Under the pieces are notes generated by a model. The model was not told the DNA's origin, ran no database searches, and was given only the letters and a program-made list of their open reading frames with translations. From Symbiodinium kawagutii (taxonomy: Eukaryota; Sar; Dinophyceae; Suessiales; Symbiodiniaceae), in assembly GCA_009767595.1 (NCBI GenBank), contig VSDK01015343.1:328586-392585 (forward strand): a stretch of DNA of 64,000 nucleotides, given 5' to 3'. Below are positions 53,206 to 63,840 of this stretch, in pieces. The translations under genes and the position numbers were made by a program. The first letter of the stretch is position 1. Each line of letters opens with the position of its first letter.

Positions 53206-53345
53206 TTCGGCACACCCCGGGGGGCGGCCGCGTGCAACGGTCCGGCATAGAAGGCCTTGCGTTCGGTTGGGTGCCGGCGGAGCTGGCGGACCTGAGGGCA
53301 GCACCCATGGCCGCCATGGAGGGCGAAGCTTACGCTTCATCGCTC
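53206..53345 (-). other. GC-rich exon-like island
   Basis: About 140 GC-rich bases; the minus strand reads AMKRKLRPPWRPWVLPSGPP and stays open, and one plus frame is open as well. Probably an exon, but the strand is unsure. Confidence 0.28.
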
Positions 53346-54740
53346 TTGGTGAATGATGGTGATGGCTCGTGGTTTCTCAAGTCATGGGGTACCCCCTTGT
53401 GATCATGATTTTGTCAAGTGATGAGGGTTCATGAGAGTGTGATGGCGCCTTTTTTTGGGTTGTTGTGGTTGGTGAATGATGGGGTGCAGAATGGTTAGTA
53501 AGGAAATGGTTGGCTAACAAAAAAATGATTGCTGCAATGGCTTATAATGGTTAATACTGGCTAGTGGTTATATAATGATGGTCAATATGGTGGTTATAGT
53601 GATGGTTATTAATGTGGTTTAGAGACGGCCACTATGCTGGTTAATGATGGTTCGTACACAAGTTATTAGCGTGCTTCAGTATGGTTCATCGTGGTAGCGA
53701 AAATGGCTATCCGACGATTCTCGAATGTTTACAAAGTTTACACCCAAGGGTTCACGTGGTTTATGGTGAGAATAGGTGGTGAATCATTGATAAGAGGTCG
53801 TTCCTGATGCCCAGTAGTGCCCGATAATGGTTGACAAAGGCAGACTGTGAAGTCGATGCTGCGCCTTGTGCGGCATGGCACGTTCTATGTAGCAAACTGA
53901 TGTGTTGGAAACTGGAAAAGCAATGGTGGCTAACAAAGAATCATGGCTAACAGCGGTAAATAGTGGTGAACAGTGGCTTTGCCTACAGCCAAACAATAAC
54001 GGTTAGTCTTGTCTATGATGGCTAACAGTGGTAAATAACGATGTTTTCAAAACTACAGTCTATAGACAAGACAAATTGAGGTTAACACTAGCAGAAAGCA
54101 CTGATTGATAGTGGCAAATACTGGTCCATAAATTATTATGGATACTGGTGCATCATGGGCTATAACGGTTCATTTCTTGATCATCGTTGGGGCCAGTAAC
54201 GTTTGAAAGTGATCGTTAATCATTCTAGTTATTGCTGTTGAATCAATGTTGGTCACTTTTGGCCATGACTGCCAACAATGCTTCATAATTTCCACTTGTA
54301 GTTATAGCGGCTGATGCTGTTTCACGGTGCTGCTTAGTCTTGATATAGTAGAAGCGTGGTTGGTGGTAAAAAGCAGTGGTCAACAATGGGCAATCCTGGT
54401 TGATCAAGGTTAATGAACTATTGTTTTGATTGAGTAATATCGTTAATGAGCAATGACTAGTAATTAATTAGTAGTAATTTGGTTAAACATGGGTAGTGCA
54501 AGGAGGACAATACAACTTGCCAACGATGATTGGTTGGTGGGTTACTTAAGATGCTAGCAACTAATGATTAATGTGCCCCTTTATGGCGGTTTTAAGTTAT
54601 AATTCATTCACATTGGTCAAAGTGTGGTATGGACAGTGATTGGATTAGTGCTGGTAGCTGGTGAATTGTTGATGGGTTGGATACTAACGTGTGATTACCG
54701 CAGCATCAAGGCCAACTGACGAACACCTGTTGACTGCAAG
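53346..54740. repeat. GGTTA/GATGG-rich low-complexity sequence
   Basis: GTGAATGATGGTGATGG, AATGGTTAGTAATGG and similar phrases run through the region. An M1-like start (GTGGTTTCTCAAGTCATGGG then GTACCCCC) lies at 53371. No gene is supported. Confidence 0.5.
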
Positions 54741-55274
54741 TCGTGCTATGAACTTCTGGTGCCCGCCCACTTACTACGGCTGTTAAACCCATACGGTTCC
54801 CAGCTCATTATACGCACAAGACACACGCATAATCACTATACCCTGGGACATCACCACCAATACAGTACATCCCGTTCGTCGAACAAATGGAGTGACTCCT
54901 GCAGTAAAAGTCATGGACAAAACCAGCTGGCACGGTTGGCAGGGGAGCTAAGCTCACTGGGGCTTGACCACTGGGGCTTGACCACTGGGGCTTGACCAGC
55001 TTCACTGGAAGATCCAGGATCGAATGACCCATTGGTTTTTGCTTGCAAGCCGCTAGCCTTTTATGAGAATAGAATGCTAATGGCTGAACTAGCGGCAAAT
55101 ACCCAAATGATTGGAAAAAAAAACATGCGAACAACTTACAAGAAAAAAGCAAGAAAAGCACCAGCTGACCAGAAATGATGGCTGAAGAACAGCTGGATTC
55201 CATTGGATTCCAACATATTCCAGCCAAGCACCATACCTGTGACTGGGCGCTAAAAGGTCAAGCTACACCTTGAC
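54741..55274. other. No gene assigned; short 16-bp tandem repeat
   Basis: CACTGGGGCTTGACCA is repeated three times at about 54956-55000. A minus-strand frame of 139 codons (55227-54808) crosses the repeat and has hydrophobic parts, but shows no family pattern. Confidence 0.35.
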
Positions 55275-55420
55275 CCCACGGCCGCCCGGTGTTCACCCCG
55301 CGCAGGCGGATCCGGCGGATTCCGCAGGCCGCGATCACCACGATCGGTCGCGGTACCTCACCAAAGGACCCAACGGGACCAACGGGGCCGGGCTCCATGG
55401 GTGGCGGCATCCATGGGCAT
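55275..55420 (-). CDS. Candidate exon, Arg/Gly/Pro-rich
   Basis: A GC-rich island. One minus frame reads TDRGDRGLRNPPDPPARGEH, in the same Arg/Asp/Gly style as the islands at 51.2 and 58.2 kb; a second minus frame (EPGPVGPVGSFGEVPRPIVV) is also open. The borders are not defined. Confidence 0.3.
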
Positions 55421-55836
55421 GGCCAGGATTTCTTTGTTAAGTTGGCGTGGATGAGAATGCATCCAATGCCAAGAAGAAACCCTGCAAATCGCAAATGCTA
55501 TGTTCACACCTTCACCGTCTGTATGTATCTGTCGCCATGGTAGTAGCCTCCAGCACCTCACCCCAAATCATAAAGGATGCTTGTGATGGAAATTGAATCA
55601 GCGGAAGAGACCCAAACCTGATTGATGACGGTTGAGGTTTCAGCAAAGAGAGACAACTGAAATAGGGGGGAGTCTTGGTTACCCCTCCAAGTTCTACTCA
55701 ATGGCCCAAAAATCGTGTCGCAGTGCCACCACTTACTGCTGCGATGACCTTGAGGCTGGGATCTATGATCCATGCTGTATTTTCAACCGAGGCGCTTTCC
55801 AACGTCGGAAGCCATTTTTTGCAACCAGTGTTTCTT
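55421..55836. other. No gene recognised
   Basis: Short frames only; no repeat structure noticed. Confidence 0.35.
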
Positions 55837-55985
55837 TGGCTGGTGGTTGAGAGCCCTAAGGAAAACGGTAGTCAACCAACCAACCAAGCAACAATTTGTT
55901 AATACTAGGGAAAATCTCAAAACATGTGCGAAAACCAACAGCCAGCAGTGGTTTCACCATTGCTGCTGGTTGTCATTCCTTATGA
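55837..55985 (+). mobile_element. M2 plus companion module
   Basis: TTGGCTGGTGGTTGAGAGCC, then GTCAACCAACCAACCAAGCA, CCAACAGCCAGCAG and GTGGTTTCACCATTGCTGCT follow the same order as at 4647, 21730 and 27266. Confidence 0.6.
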
Positions 55986-56157
55986 TTGACGATTTAGAAA
56001 TGCTTATTGACAACCCATGTTTTTGATTTTTTCCGGTGGCTTAACCAGCGGTTTGCGGTCGGAAGCTCCTTGTGTTCGCTAGGGCGTTTGGGTCCAAACC
56101 TGGCTGGAAACAACGACTTTTAGTAGGGTGGGCATCGAATAGCTCTGAACCCCGAAC

Positions 56158-56288
56158 AGCTTTGGCACCATCAACGCTTGGGTTTTTTCAAGCCAGAGGG
56201 AACCCCAACAAATTTTTGGTTTCTTTCCAAGAAATGAGAATCTTTCATGTTTGGGGGTGCCCCCATTTATCATATTGAGAAACCGCCA
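56158..56288. mobile_element. Degenerate M1-family element
   Basis: TTTTTTCAAGCCAGAGGGAACC at the left and GGGGGTGCCCCCATTTATC then TTGAGAAACCGCCA at the right resemble M1 ends and interior. Confidence 0.5.
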
Positions 56289-56499
56289 GTTGATGATTTG
56301 ACCCGTAGCCCTTATACAAGCACCCAGGAAGTGGAGATCGCTTAGACTATAGTTCTTGAGGAAATCACAACATATTGTGACCAACAACCAACAAGAGGAT
56401 TGAACACATCTCAGGAGAAGTTCTTGTTGAAACCATACACCTCCGGAGGGTGCTGATTGGACACCACTAGGGTGGAACCCATGGCACCTAGCTGTGTAA

Positions 56500-56670
56500 A
56501 TTGTATCTCCCTGTGCTTCACCTCTCCCTTTCGAGCTGCCATTCAAACAGGATTGAGAACCCCAACGATCGCTGCGGCTCCCAATGGGCCGCTCACTCCG
56601 ATACTCGGCCGCTTCGCCATATCCTTGGCGCACCATCCGTTTGGGTGTCAGCGGCAGCAGCTGTGTAACC
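56500..56670 (-). CDS. Candidate exon, Arg/Ser-rich
   Basis: The minus strand reads RQGYGEAAEYRSERPIGSRS then DRWGSQSCLNGSSKGRGEA over a GC-rich island. It fits the series of Arg/Ser/Tyr/Gly-rich islands on this strand between 51 and 59 kb. Splice borders were not identified. Confidence 0.35.
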
Positions 56671-57326
56671 TGCTGTTTGCAAAGATGCCGACACAAACAG
56701 GTTGAAGACAGCTACCTTGATAACAGCATGAACCCTTGGCATTTTTTGAACGAGTTGGTGCTGTGCGTGCTCGATGCCTCGCATGAAATGCCTCACTTAT
56801 TCACTGTGTATCTGATCAACGGTGAGGGTATTGTTGACGCAGGCTTGGTGAACCTCTCGCGGATCAATGTTAATAGGAGATACAAATAGCAGGGAAGCGT
56901 GTCAATAAAGTGATGATGTCCAACTAAAATACTGCCCCAGCAAGTAAAGTCAATGGTATCAACCATGGTTTTCAACTAGAATACCATAGTTGATACGTTT
57001 TAACAAGTGGGCCCCAGCAAGTGAAACACCCAAAGATTGTTGAATCTGAATCAATGGTTGAAGTTAGCCCATGTTGGCCCAGCTCTTTACTGAGATGGCT
57101 GGCTGTTTCGAAAGCTTCCAAGGGCTTTGATCCTGGGGATATCGATAGTTCGGTCGTCAATCACGACATGGATGCTTCCAAAGAAGTTACACCCTGGAAT
57201 GTCATGAAAGTTTCAAACAGCCCATGGAAAATGATTGTCCTCTACAAGTCGAGGATTGTGGTTCCTAGCTTTGTGTTTCAAGAAAACGAAAGATTGTCAA
57301 CTAAAAACAATCCAACATGTTGTCAA
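56671..57326. other. No gene recognised
   Basis: The phrases AAGTGGGCCCCAGCAAGTGA and CTGCCCCAGCAAGTAAAG (57005, 56930) form a loose repeat. A plus frame (57021-57347) with ordinary composition is not supported further. Confidence 0.35.
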
Positions 57327-57441
57327 ATGGCTATGGATCAACATTAACCAACCAATAATGGGGGATGATTCCCAACAAACGATGGGGAAAACAATGGTTA
57401 ATGATGGGGAACCAGGGGTACGGGGTTTTGACCCACAGCCA
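57327..57441 (-). mobile_element. M3-family MITE, inverted
   Basis: AATGGCTATGGATCAA at the left and TTTTGACCCACAGCCA at the right are M3 ends in reverse order; the interior GGTTAATGATGGGGAACCAG is the complement of the M3 phrase at 6140-6165. Confidence 0.7.
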
Positions 57442-58144
57442 AATGTTGCTTGCCAACTTGGTCGCGTTGCAAGCGCATGGGCCAGGGCCTCAAGATTCAA
57501 ATTTCAACGATGGCCCAGGCACCCACCTCAACGTCTAGGTGCTTCTCCGGACCCAACCATTGGCTGCAGACAAAAATCCTTCTATAACTAACCATCTTGT
57601 GCTGACCAACCCAGGTCTGCCATTGAACCTATAGCTTATAGATGGATCATGACGCTTCCGCTCATCCTCTAATTTGAAAACATGAGCCACATTCAAAACT
57701 AAGCAGTATCAACCCACTGAATGATCACCACCATCAATCCATTACTGATATTCAACCAGCCTAACTTAATCCACAACATTAACATCGTGAAGCCAAAAAT
57801 TGGTTGCAACAGTTGACAATACTTATTATATGGAGGTTCTCAGAACAGGAGACCATGAGAATGGTTGGTTTATTGAGGCAACTGACTCATAAAGGATGAT
57901 CTAATTAGGGGGTCCCCAAGTTTGAGAAACACTCTATAGCATCATAATTGCCTCTCTTGTTCAGAAACCCTCTATATCGCTATTTTGAGAAGCAGCCAAT
58001 TTGTTAATGCAAATGATTCTTAAAGGATGGTAGCATCGGATAAAGTAGCTACCTTGAATGATTTTCCAGGGGATTTGTTAAGATTTTCCTTGGCAAATGA
58101 TGGTAGCTGCCTTGGCTGTTCCTTTCTAGCATCGGATACCCCCG
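57442..58144. other. No gene; M1-like element at 57834-57935
   Basis: GGAGGTTCTCAGAACAGGAG at 57834 and AAGGATGATCTAATTAGGGG then GTCCCCAAGTTTGAGAAACA up to 57935 match a diverged M1 copy. The remainder is AT-rich with no exon. Confidence 0.45.
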
Positions 58145-58330
58145 ATGAAGCTCATCGATCCGAGCCACGACTTCGCTCTCTGGAAGCTTCGCGGTAGCGG
58201 CGGGGGGGGGGGGGGGCGCGCTGTGGAAGCTTCGCGGTAGCGGCGGTCGTGACGGTCGTTACGATCGTTACGGTCGTTACCGTTGCGGTCGCCGTAGCTG
58301 TAGCGGTCCCTGGGGCCACGGTTCGCCAGC
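58145..58330 (-). CDS. Candidate exon, Arg/Asp/Asn-rich
   Basis: The minus strand of this GC-rich island reads RDRYSYGDRNGNDRNDRNDR then HDRRYREAS, based on CGTAACGAC-like 9-base repeats. A G run of 14 (58201-58214) and a duplicated GGAAGCTTCGCGGTAGCGGC interrupt the left part. It is disordered, RS/RD-type sequence as found in RNA-processing factors, but no domain is visible. Confidence 0.4.
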
Positions 58331-59054
58331 GCTGAAGCTGAGCCTTTCTCTTTGGTGAATCGACTTTATCAAAGATGATGACTTTGAAGCTTGGATGTTT
58401 ACACTGGTGGACCCCATATCGCTGCTTTCCCTGGAACTAAAAAAAAGTCGCACATATACACATAATACACATACGCCCATCCCCTTGTCACAGCAAGGAC
58501 TAACAAACAGGCAAGCTCGACAGAGGAAAAACACACATGACACAGAGTTGTAGCTTCCATTCAGCAAAATGTGCAAGTACATACCAGTACCATTTTGCCG
58601 GCGCAATCCTCACCTGGCAACGTTTTCACTCCAACACACAAATAAAAACCCATCAAGATATGGCCTGGGTCGCTGCTGTGCCATCCCCCAAGGAAGATAC
58701 ATAGCTGATACATGCTGATACCTGCCTGTGGGTCATTCACTTCGCTTGGCATGGGAGGTTGATGCCTGCTAATCTTTGGGCAGTGATGAAACCACGAAGT
58801 CTGTCTACTGATGGGGCCCTTGAGCACCCGTTTCAAATTAAATAGGTAAATAGAAAGATCACGAGATAAAAAAACATCCGCGTGCACCCACACAAATGAA
58901 AACCATGCGCATATAAAGAGGTGTGTATCTTATAACAAGATATACCAGCCGTCAGCGTGCTATCTTTTTGGTTCTGCCATTCGCTGATGTGATTACATGT
59001 AGGCATTCATTCCTGGTGTCATGATCAAAAATGGCGACCCAACACCGTCCCTGG
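58331..59054. other. No gene assigned
   Basis: Minus-strand frames of about 110 codons (58606-58277, 58893-58561) are open but unconvincing. No repeat is noticed. Confidence 0.3.
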
Positions 59055-59175
59055 ATCCCTGGTGCCCGGCCTCTCCCTCTCTGAGTAGCGTTCCCCCTCG
59101 CGGTCGCCGGCCCGGCGCGTGTCGCTGCGGTGATCGCTGCGGTAGTCGTTGCGGTCCTCGCGACCTGTGGCGCAG
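59055..59175 (-). CDS. Candidate exon, Arg/Asp/Ser-rich
   Basis: The minus strand reads REDRNDYRSDHRSDTRRAGD then REGERYSERERPGTRDPG. It is the most upstream member of the Arg/Asp-rich islands on this strand and probably belongs with 58145-58330. Confidence 0.4.
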
Positions 59176-60214
59176 CTGACCTTTGATTAGCCATTGCTTG
59201 GCATAGTTCTAGTAGATTCGTATTCGTATAGAGTATATATATATATATATTTAAATACACGCAAAAATATGCAGGCATGAATATATGAATTCAAAATGTA
59301 AATAAGTATGCGAATACTAAGCGAGACACTCGTAGGACCGGTCAAAGTGATGCAACATGATACAGCACAGATCAAGATCAAGTACAAACAAAGCATCCCT
59401 CCGTGAGCATAATCATCGACACCTTCAACATGATCAAACACGTTGCAGCAACAGCAGGAAGGACACACCACCACAACTACAGCATAGACAAAAACAAGAA
59501 CAACAACAGCAGCAAAGACCCAACAACACTGTGTGTACGCACCAACGGCACAAGACGGGAGATTGAACGTTGAGCGATAACCCAATTGCGCGCCTAATTC
59601 GTGGCTTCAACCCCTGAGAATATTAGCAAATCATCTAACCATCCCAAATGTTGGGCTGCGATTGCGGACAGGTCCGACTCGAGAAATGGCCCAGCTGGTG
59701 CAAACCATATCTGCAGTGGATAGCACATGGGAACTCTGTGGAACAACAAATCCCAAATGGTAGGGAAATGTTCCACGTTTTCTGGGGTTCAATATGGATC
59801 TCATCAATTCGCAAAAATACTTCGCACGTATACCGTATGACATGCTCATACTCTCAACTTCTCGTTGGTACTTCATATTTTACGACATCATTTCCGTTTT
59901 GGTTTGATGTCGTCTAAAATTTGTTGAAGCATCTCTCCTTGTTTTTGGTTTCATGCACATGCACCGGGGTAGCTTCACGAACACATTTCATGGGGCATGA
60001 AATGACCATGCCAAGCACTTTGAACAAAATCATTGAGATCGGGCACAGTGGAACAAAACCCAAATGAACTAGTATGCATAGCTAAATCTTCTGAATCCCT
60101 TCAAGAGAAAATGCCAGCAACCCACACCAACAATTAACCATCAACTTTCAACTGTCAAGCATCGCCATCCATCCTCGTTGCTTCGTGTTGCAAGGGTTGA
60201 TTAGCAATGCGCCT
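59176..60214. other. No gene assigned
   Basis: A TA run at 59233-59252. The plus strand from 59340 to 59520 is rich in CAACA and AGCAA. An M2-like start (GTGGCTTCAACCCCTGAGAA) lies at 59601. No exon is supported. Confidence 0.35.
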
Positions 60215-60330
60215 CGCGCTTCTGGAATCCCACGGGTACTAGTCGTGCCTCGCGCCGGTTCCCGCACTTCGCGGCGAGCCAAGGGCTGCCTGAGCCATGC
60301 AACAACGCGGCAGCCTGGTTGCTATGCTCG
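60215..60330 (-). other. GC-rich exon-like island
   Basis: The minus strand reads [20 protein letters not shown] then [20 protein letters not shown] before a stop. The plus flank changes at once to GAT repeats. Probably an exon, but the borders are unknown. Confidence 0.3.
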
Positions 60331-60355
60331 GTGATAGGTCATGGTTTGATGTTGA

Positions 60356-60486
60356 TGATGGATGGATGGATGGATGGATGGATGGATGGATGGATGGATG
60401 GATGGATGGATGGATGGATGGATGGATGGATGGATGGATGGATGGATGGTGACGAGAATGATCATGATGATGATGATGATGATTTC

Positions 60487-60564
<78 letters not shown>

Positions 60565-60600
60565 GATGATGATGGTTGTGATGATGGTGATGATGATTTC

Positions 60601-60663
<63 letters not shown>

Positions 60664-60669
60664 CAGGAC

Positions 60670-60726
<57 letters not shown>

Positions 60727-60734
60727 AATGATGT
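60356..60734. repeat. GGAT tetranucleotide then GAT trinucleotide arrays
   Basis: (GGAT)n covers about 60358-60448, followed by (GAT)n with GGT, TTC and CAG interruptions to about 60734. Open frames give Met-Asp-Gly-Trp repeats, poly-Asp, poly-Met or poly-His and are not taken as genes. Confidence 0.9.
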
Positions 60735-61384
60735 GGTTGGTGAAATGCCTGGTTTATATTATTTGATGCTTCATAGTCCCACGGTTTGCATGACACTTGT
60801 GATTTTTAGTGCGTCGTGAGGTCTTCTGGGATTGCGAACTGATGTTAAGTGTTGGATCGTGAGTTTGTGTGACCACCACGGTTTTTGGATCTATTTTGTG
60901 CATCTGGAGCTGTTCTGCGATTGCTTTCCGCCAGGGTAGGGCTGCGCCTGCGCGAGGTGACTGTGAGAAAGATGACGAATCGTAATTTTGTGCGACAGGT
61001 ATGATGCTTTGGGCATGTCATTGCCGACTGTTTATCTACATGGTTACTACGATGGTTGAGGAACATAACCAAGGTACAAAACGCTAACTGAACTGTTTTG
61101 ACGCTTATATAGCTGTTGTAGTTTCTACGAGCCATCATCACGAACCAAAATAAGCAACTTCAACGATGCTTCAAGAACTCATCAAAAACCACATGGATCA
61201 CATAGACTATTACGTACTGTACATGAACATGGGCCGGCCACCGCCACCAGCAAAAATCAGGAGTAACATCGGCCGACAATTTACCAAACAATATAAAACA
61301 AAAACATACATCACCAACCAGCGCATCGACACATCACTAATAATATCATTAAGCACCTCATCGTATGGTTATCTTCAACATCCT
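60735..61384. other. No gene recognised
   Basis: AT-rich sequence; 61290-61380 drifts into CATCAC/CAACATCC phrases before the next island. Confidence 0.4.
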
Positions 61385-61515
61385 TCAACCACAGTCACGG
61401 CTCCGGTGCGCACGAAAAGTGGCACCGCACCTCTGCCTTTCTGCAGGTTTTCCGCCAGTGGAACTGCGCGGCAGGAATGGCATGACACCAACTGCTGGGG
61501 GTCTGCATGGCATGT
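61385..61515 (-). other. GC-rich exon-like island
   Basis: Two minus frames are open (CHSCRAVPLAENLQKGRGAV, or PRSSTGGKPAERQRCGATFR). CATC-rich sequence flanks it on the left and GATG-rich sequence on the right, as at 19.0 and 53.3 kb. Confidence 0.3.
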
Positions 61516-62119
61516 CTTGCTGATTCATTGTGGGTAAGCGATGGTCAACAAGGGTTGATGTGATGGTGTATGATGGTTGATGATGGATAGTGGCTGATGA
61601 TGGATGATGATTGTTGGCAAGAACTAAGTAATGATGGCAAATGATGATGAATGACTCACGAAGGTTGAACACAATGCACAGAATTTGCTGCAATATATAA
61701 TTTAGATGATAATACCGGAACATGCTCATTCCTGTCCAACTAAAATACCCGCCAAGAAACATCTTTGCTTCAAAGTCTATAGGTGGCGTTCCGAGAGACC
61801 TTTGATATTATGTGGGATGCAATGATGTACAGGCTCCATCCTTTTTTTAAGCCATACGCCAGTCCAAAGCCGCAGGTTTAAGAAAGCGGGCAAAAGACTG
61901 CAAGACTTCAAACGACTAGCCAGCATGCTCTGCATAACTGGGCCCACTACACTACATGCTCCTGCCAGAACCCAATTTGGGTTCCCAGGCAAAAAGGACA
62001 CACTCCGATCGTTTCTGATGCTCTGTTAAGTCCTAATCTTTTCAAACTGATAGAATATAAGGACACCCCATGGCCCCATGGCACTTGCACACATCAAATT
62101 AAACTGGATCACACAATGA
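61516..62119. other. 3' flank of the RING gene; GATGG-rich part
   Basis: 61530-61660 is GATGGTTGATGATGG-like low-complexity sequence. 61777-62001 has an open minus frame (CSLLPAFLNLRLWTGV) that is not supported further and could be untranslated sequence of the RING gene. Confidence 0.35.
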
Positions 62120-63190
62120 TCACAATACCATCGTCACTAGTGGATCCGGCCCAGTGTTGCACAACGGACACCGGAGGTGTTCGAAGATCAACCACTTTTC
62201 GACACATGCTTTGTGAAATCGGTGTCCGCAAGGTAGTTGGGCTTCTTCCTCTCTTCTTTCCTCAAGGCAAATGGCACATGAACATGGCTCCGCACCGTGC
62301 ACATCCTGAAGCATGTCCTCCACGATGGCCCTTCTGCGGTGTAGCTCTACTGAAGCCCTCAAGACTTCTTGCTGCTTCGGACTCAGCTCGCGGCTGAGAA
62401 CCAGTTCGACAGTCTTGGTGTCACGAAAAACCTGGAACATGGCAGACCTTGGCTCTGAGACTCCATTTACTTCTGTTACAGCTAGTCCCACTTCAATGCA
62501 ATGCTGAGGGTTCTTGTCGTTCCACTTCCTCACGGCTGTGGTCTCCAACACATCTACAACCAGAAGTCCCTGCACGCTGGGATGGCCTCCCATAGTGACA
62601 CCAAACTGCTCCGCTTCTGGGCATTCCAGCACTACTCGGAAACTGGACTCGGATAACTTGATGGTTGGCTGTGCCACTGTGCTGCAGGTTTGGTTGCCAG
62701 TGAGGCCCGAAAGAAAGCCAGCTCCGAAGAAAGACATGCTGAGGATTGCTAGGTCGAATGGATTCGAGGGATGAAATTTGTTGAATCTTTGTAGTTCCCT
62801 CTCGCGGCGGACCGGAGTGCCTGAGCCAAATGTTGTCACCGGCCCCAATTCGAGAGCAGCGTCTAGGCAACAAATTGAGTGGTGTACCACATTGGTGGGT
62901 GGAAACGGAAACTCTGATTCTTGAGAATTTCTCTGATTCTTGAGAATTTCTGCCAGGGATTGGCCACTAATCAGAGTCTCACCATTATGATCACTGCCAG
63001 ATTACTCCATTTCCGCCAGTGACTGATGAAAGGCCCTCCAAACATGGCACACCGCCTCGGACTCATACGAGCCTGCCTGCGCCGCTCCAATGGGGGCTGC
63101 GATTCCTGGCCGTTGAGGTTGAACCATGGGTTTCAAGGGCTTACTCGTGCTGAAGTTCTTATCAGCCATGTTCTTAGACCATTGTTCCAT
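62120..63190 (-). CDS. RING-H2 protein with PDZ-like domain (putative E3 ubiquitin ligase)
   Basis: Minus strand. The ATG at 63190 has an in-frame TAA two codons upstream. Exon 1 (63190 to about 63006) encodes about 61 residues (KPLKPMVQPQRPGIAAPIGA; CHVWRAFHQSLAEM). The frame then changes; exon 2 is open from about 62998 to the stop at 62120, so a very short intron (GTAATC donor at 63005) or a frame break separates them. In exon 2, about 36-120 residues upstream of the PDZ-like part are unassigned. A PDZ-like domain follows (FGVTMGG, VLETTAVRKWNDKNPQ, VGLAVTEVNGV). The C-terminus has a RING-H2 finger: CAIC, then CGHRFHKAC, then CPLC, giving the eight ligands C-C-C-H-H-C-C-C, and ends DPLVTMVL. 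The RING predicts E2 binding and ubiquitin transfer; the PDZ-like part predicts partner binding. This is the clearest gene in the window. Confidence 0.75.
62905..62952. repeat. 19-bp tandem duplication in RING gene
   Basis: CTCTGATTCTTGAGAATTT occurs twice in direct succession. It falls in the region joining the two reading frames of the RING gene, so it may reflect the event that created the junction or an in-frame-neutral slippage. Confidence 0.6.
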
Positions 63191-63585
63191 TGTTTAATTA
63201 CCCATTATTACCCATCAATGGTCATGGTTCAAAACCCATCTGAGCCTGGAAGTGTAAAGGATTGGAAATGCAATTGGTTTGAAATCTATCTATATAATTG
63301 GAAATGTAGTTAGTTGGAAATGTATTTGATGGGCAATTGTTGCGAATCTCCGCAATGCAAATAGTTTCGCTACTACGTAGCCAACCTTACAATTACTTAT
63401 TCATCCCAAACTTATAAACATGGTCGTTCACAGTGACACCCCCAAGACATCCAACAAATCGGATTTGGTTTGCCAGCGCCAGGGTTTCCTTGGCCTTTCG
63501 TAGGGCGTGTTTCTTCCTGAGTGCAGCCAGGACTCTTTCCTGGAAGGTGTAGGCTAACTCCTTCCCCAGGAAGTGTAGGTCCAAT
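63191..63585. other. 5' flank of the RING gene; another possible gene
   Basis: 63230-63320 repeats TTGGAAATGTA-like units. From 63743 down to 63393 the minus strand is open and crosses a GAT array; its part 63570-63393 reads naturally (LDLHFLGKELAYTFQERVLA, ALRKKHALRKAKETLALANQ), so a helical, basic exon of about 58 codons is possible. Confidence 0.35.
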
Positions 63586-63588
63586 TGC

Positions 63589-63589
<1 letters not shown>

Positions 63590-63639
<50 letters not shown>

Positions 63640-63640
63640 G
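63590..63640. repeat. GAT trinucleotide array
   Basis: About 17 GAT units in a row. Reads as poly-Asp, poly-Met or poly-Ile depending on frame. Confidence 0.9.
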
Positions 63641-63740
63641 TCAATGGCATCATGCGGAGGAACACGCTAGAATTGAAAGATGCAGCATCAAGTTGGAGCG
63701 TGGCATTTTCTTTCGTCCAATTGTCGTAGCCTGGTGGTTT

Positions 63741-63840
63741 CAAAACTGGTTGGTCGGTGGTTTCAACCCCTTCTGAAACATATTACTGTATTCAACCAAC
63801 TAACCAACTATAGTCCCAAACATTTGGGGATTTAGGGGAA
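63741..63840 (+). mobile_element. M2-family element, left half
   Basis: AACTGGTTGGTCGGTGGTTTCAACCCC then TGAAACATATTACTGTATTC and AACCAACTAACCAAC follow M2 order; the right end is diverged. The window ends about 160 bases later without further features. Confidence 0.5.

Noticed and set aside
60239-60819. His-rich and Asp-rich frames of 134-185 codons, and the (MDGW) repeat
   Set aside because: Produced by GGAT and GAT arrays. Only the short GC-rich piece 60215-60330 looks like real coding sequence.
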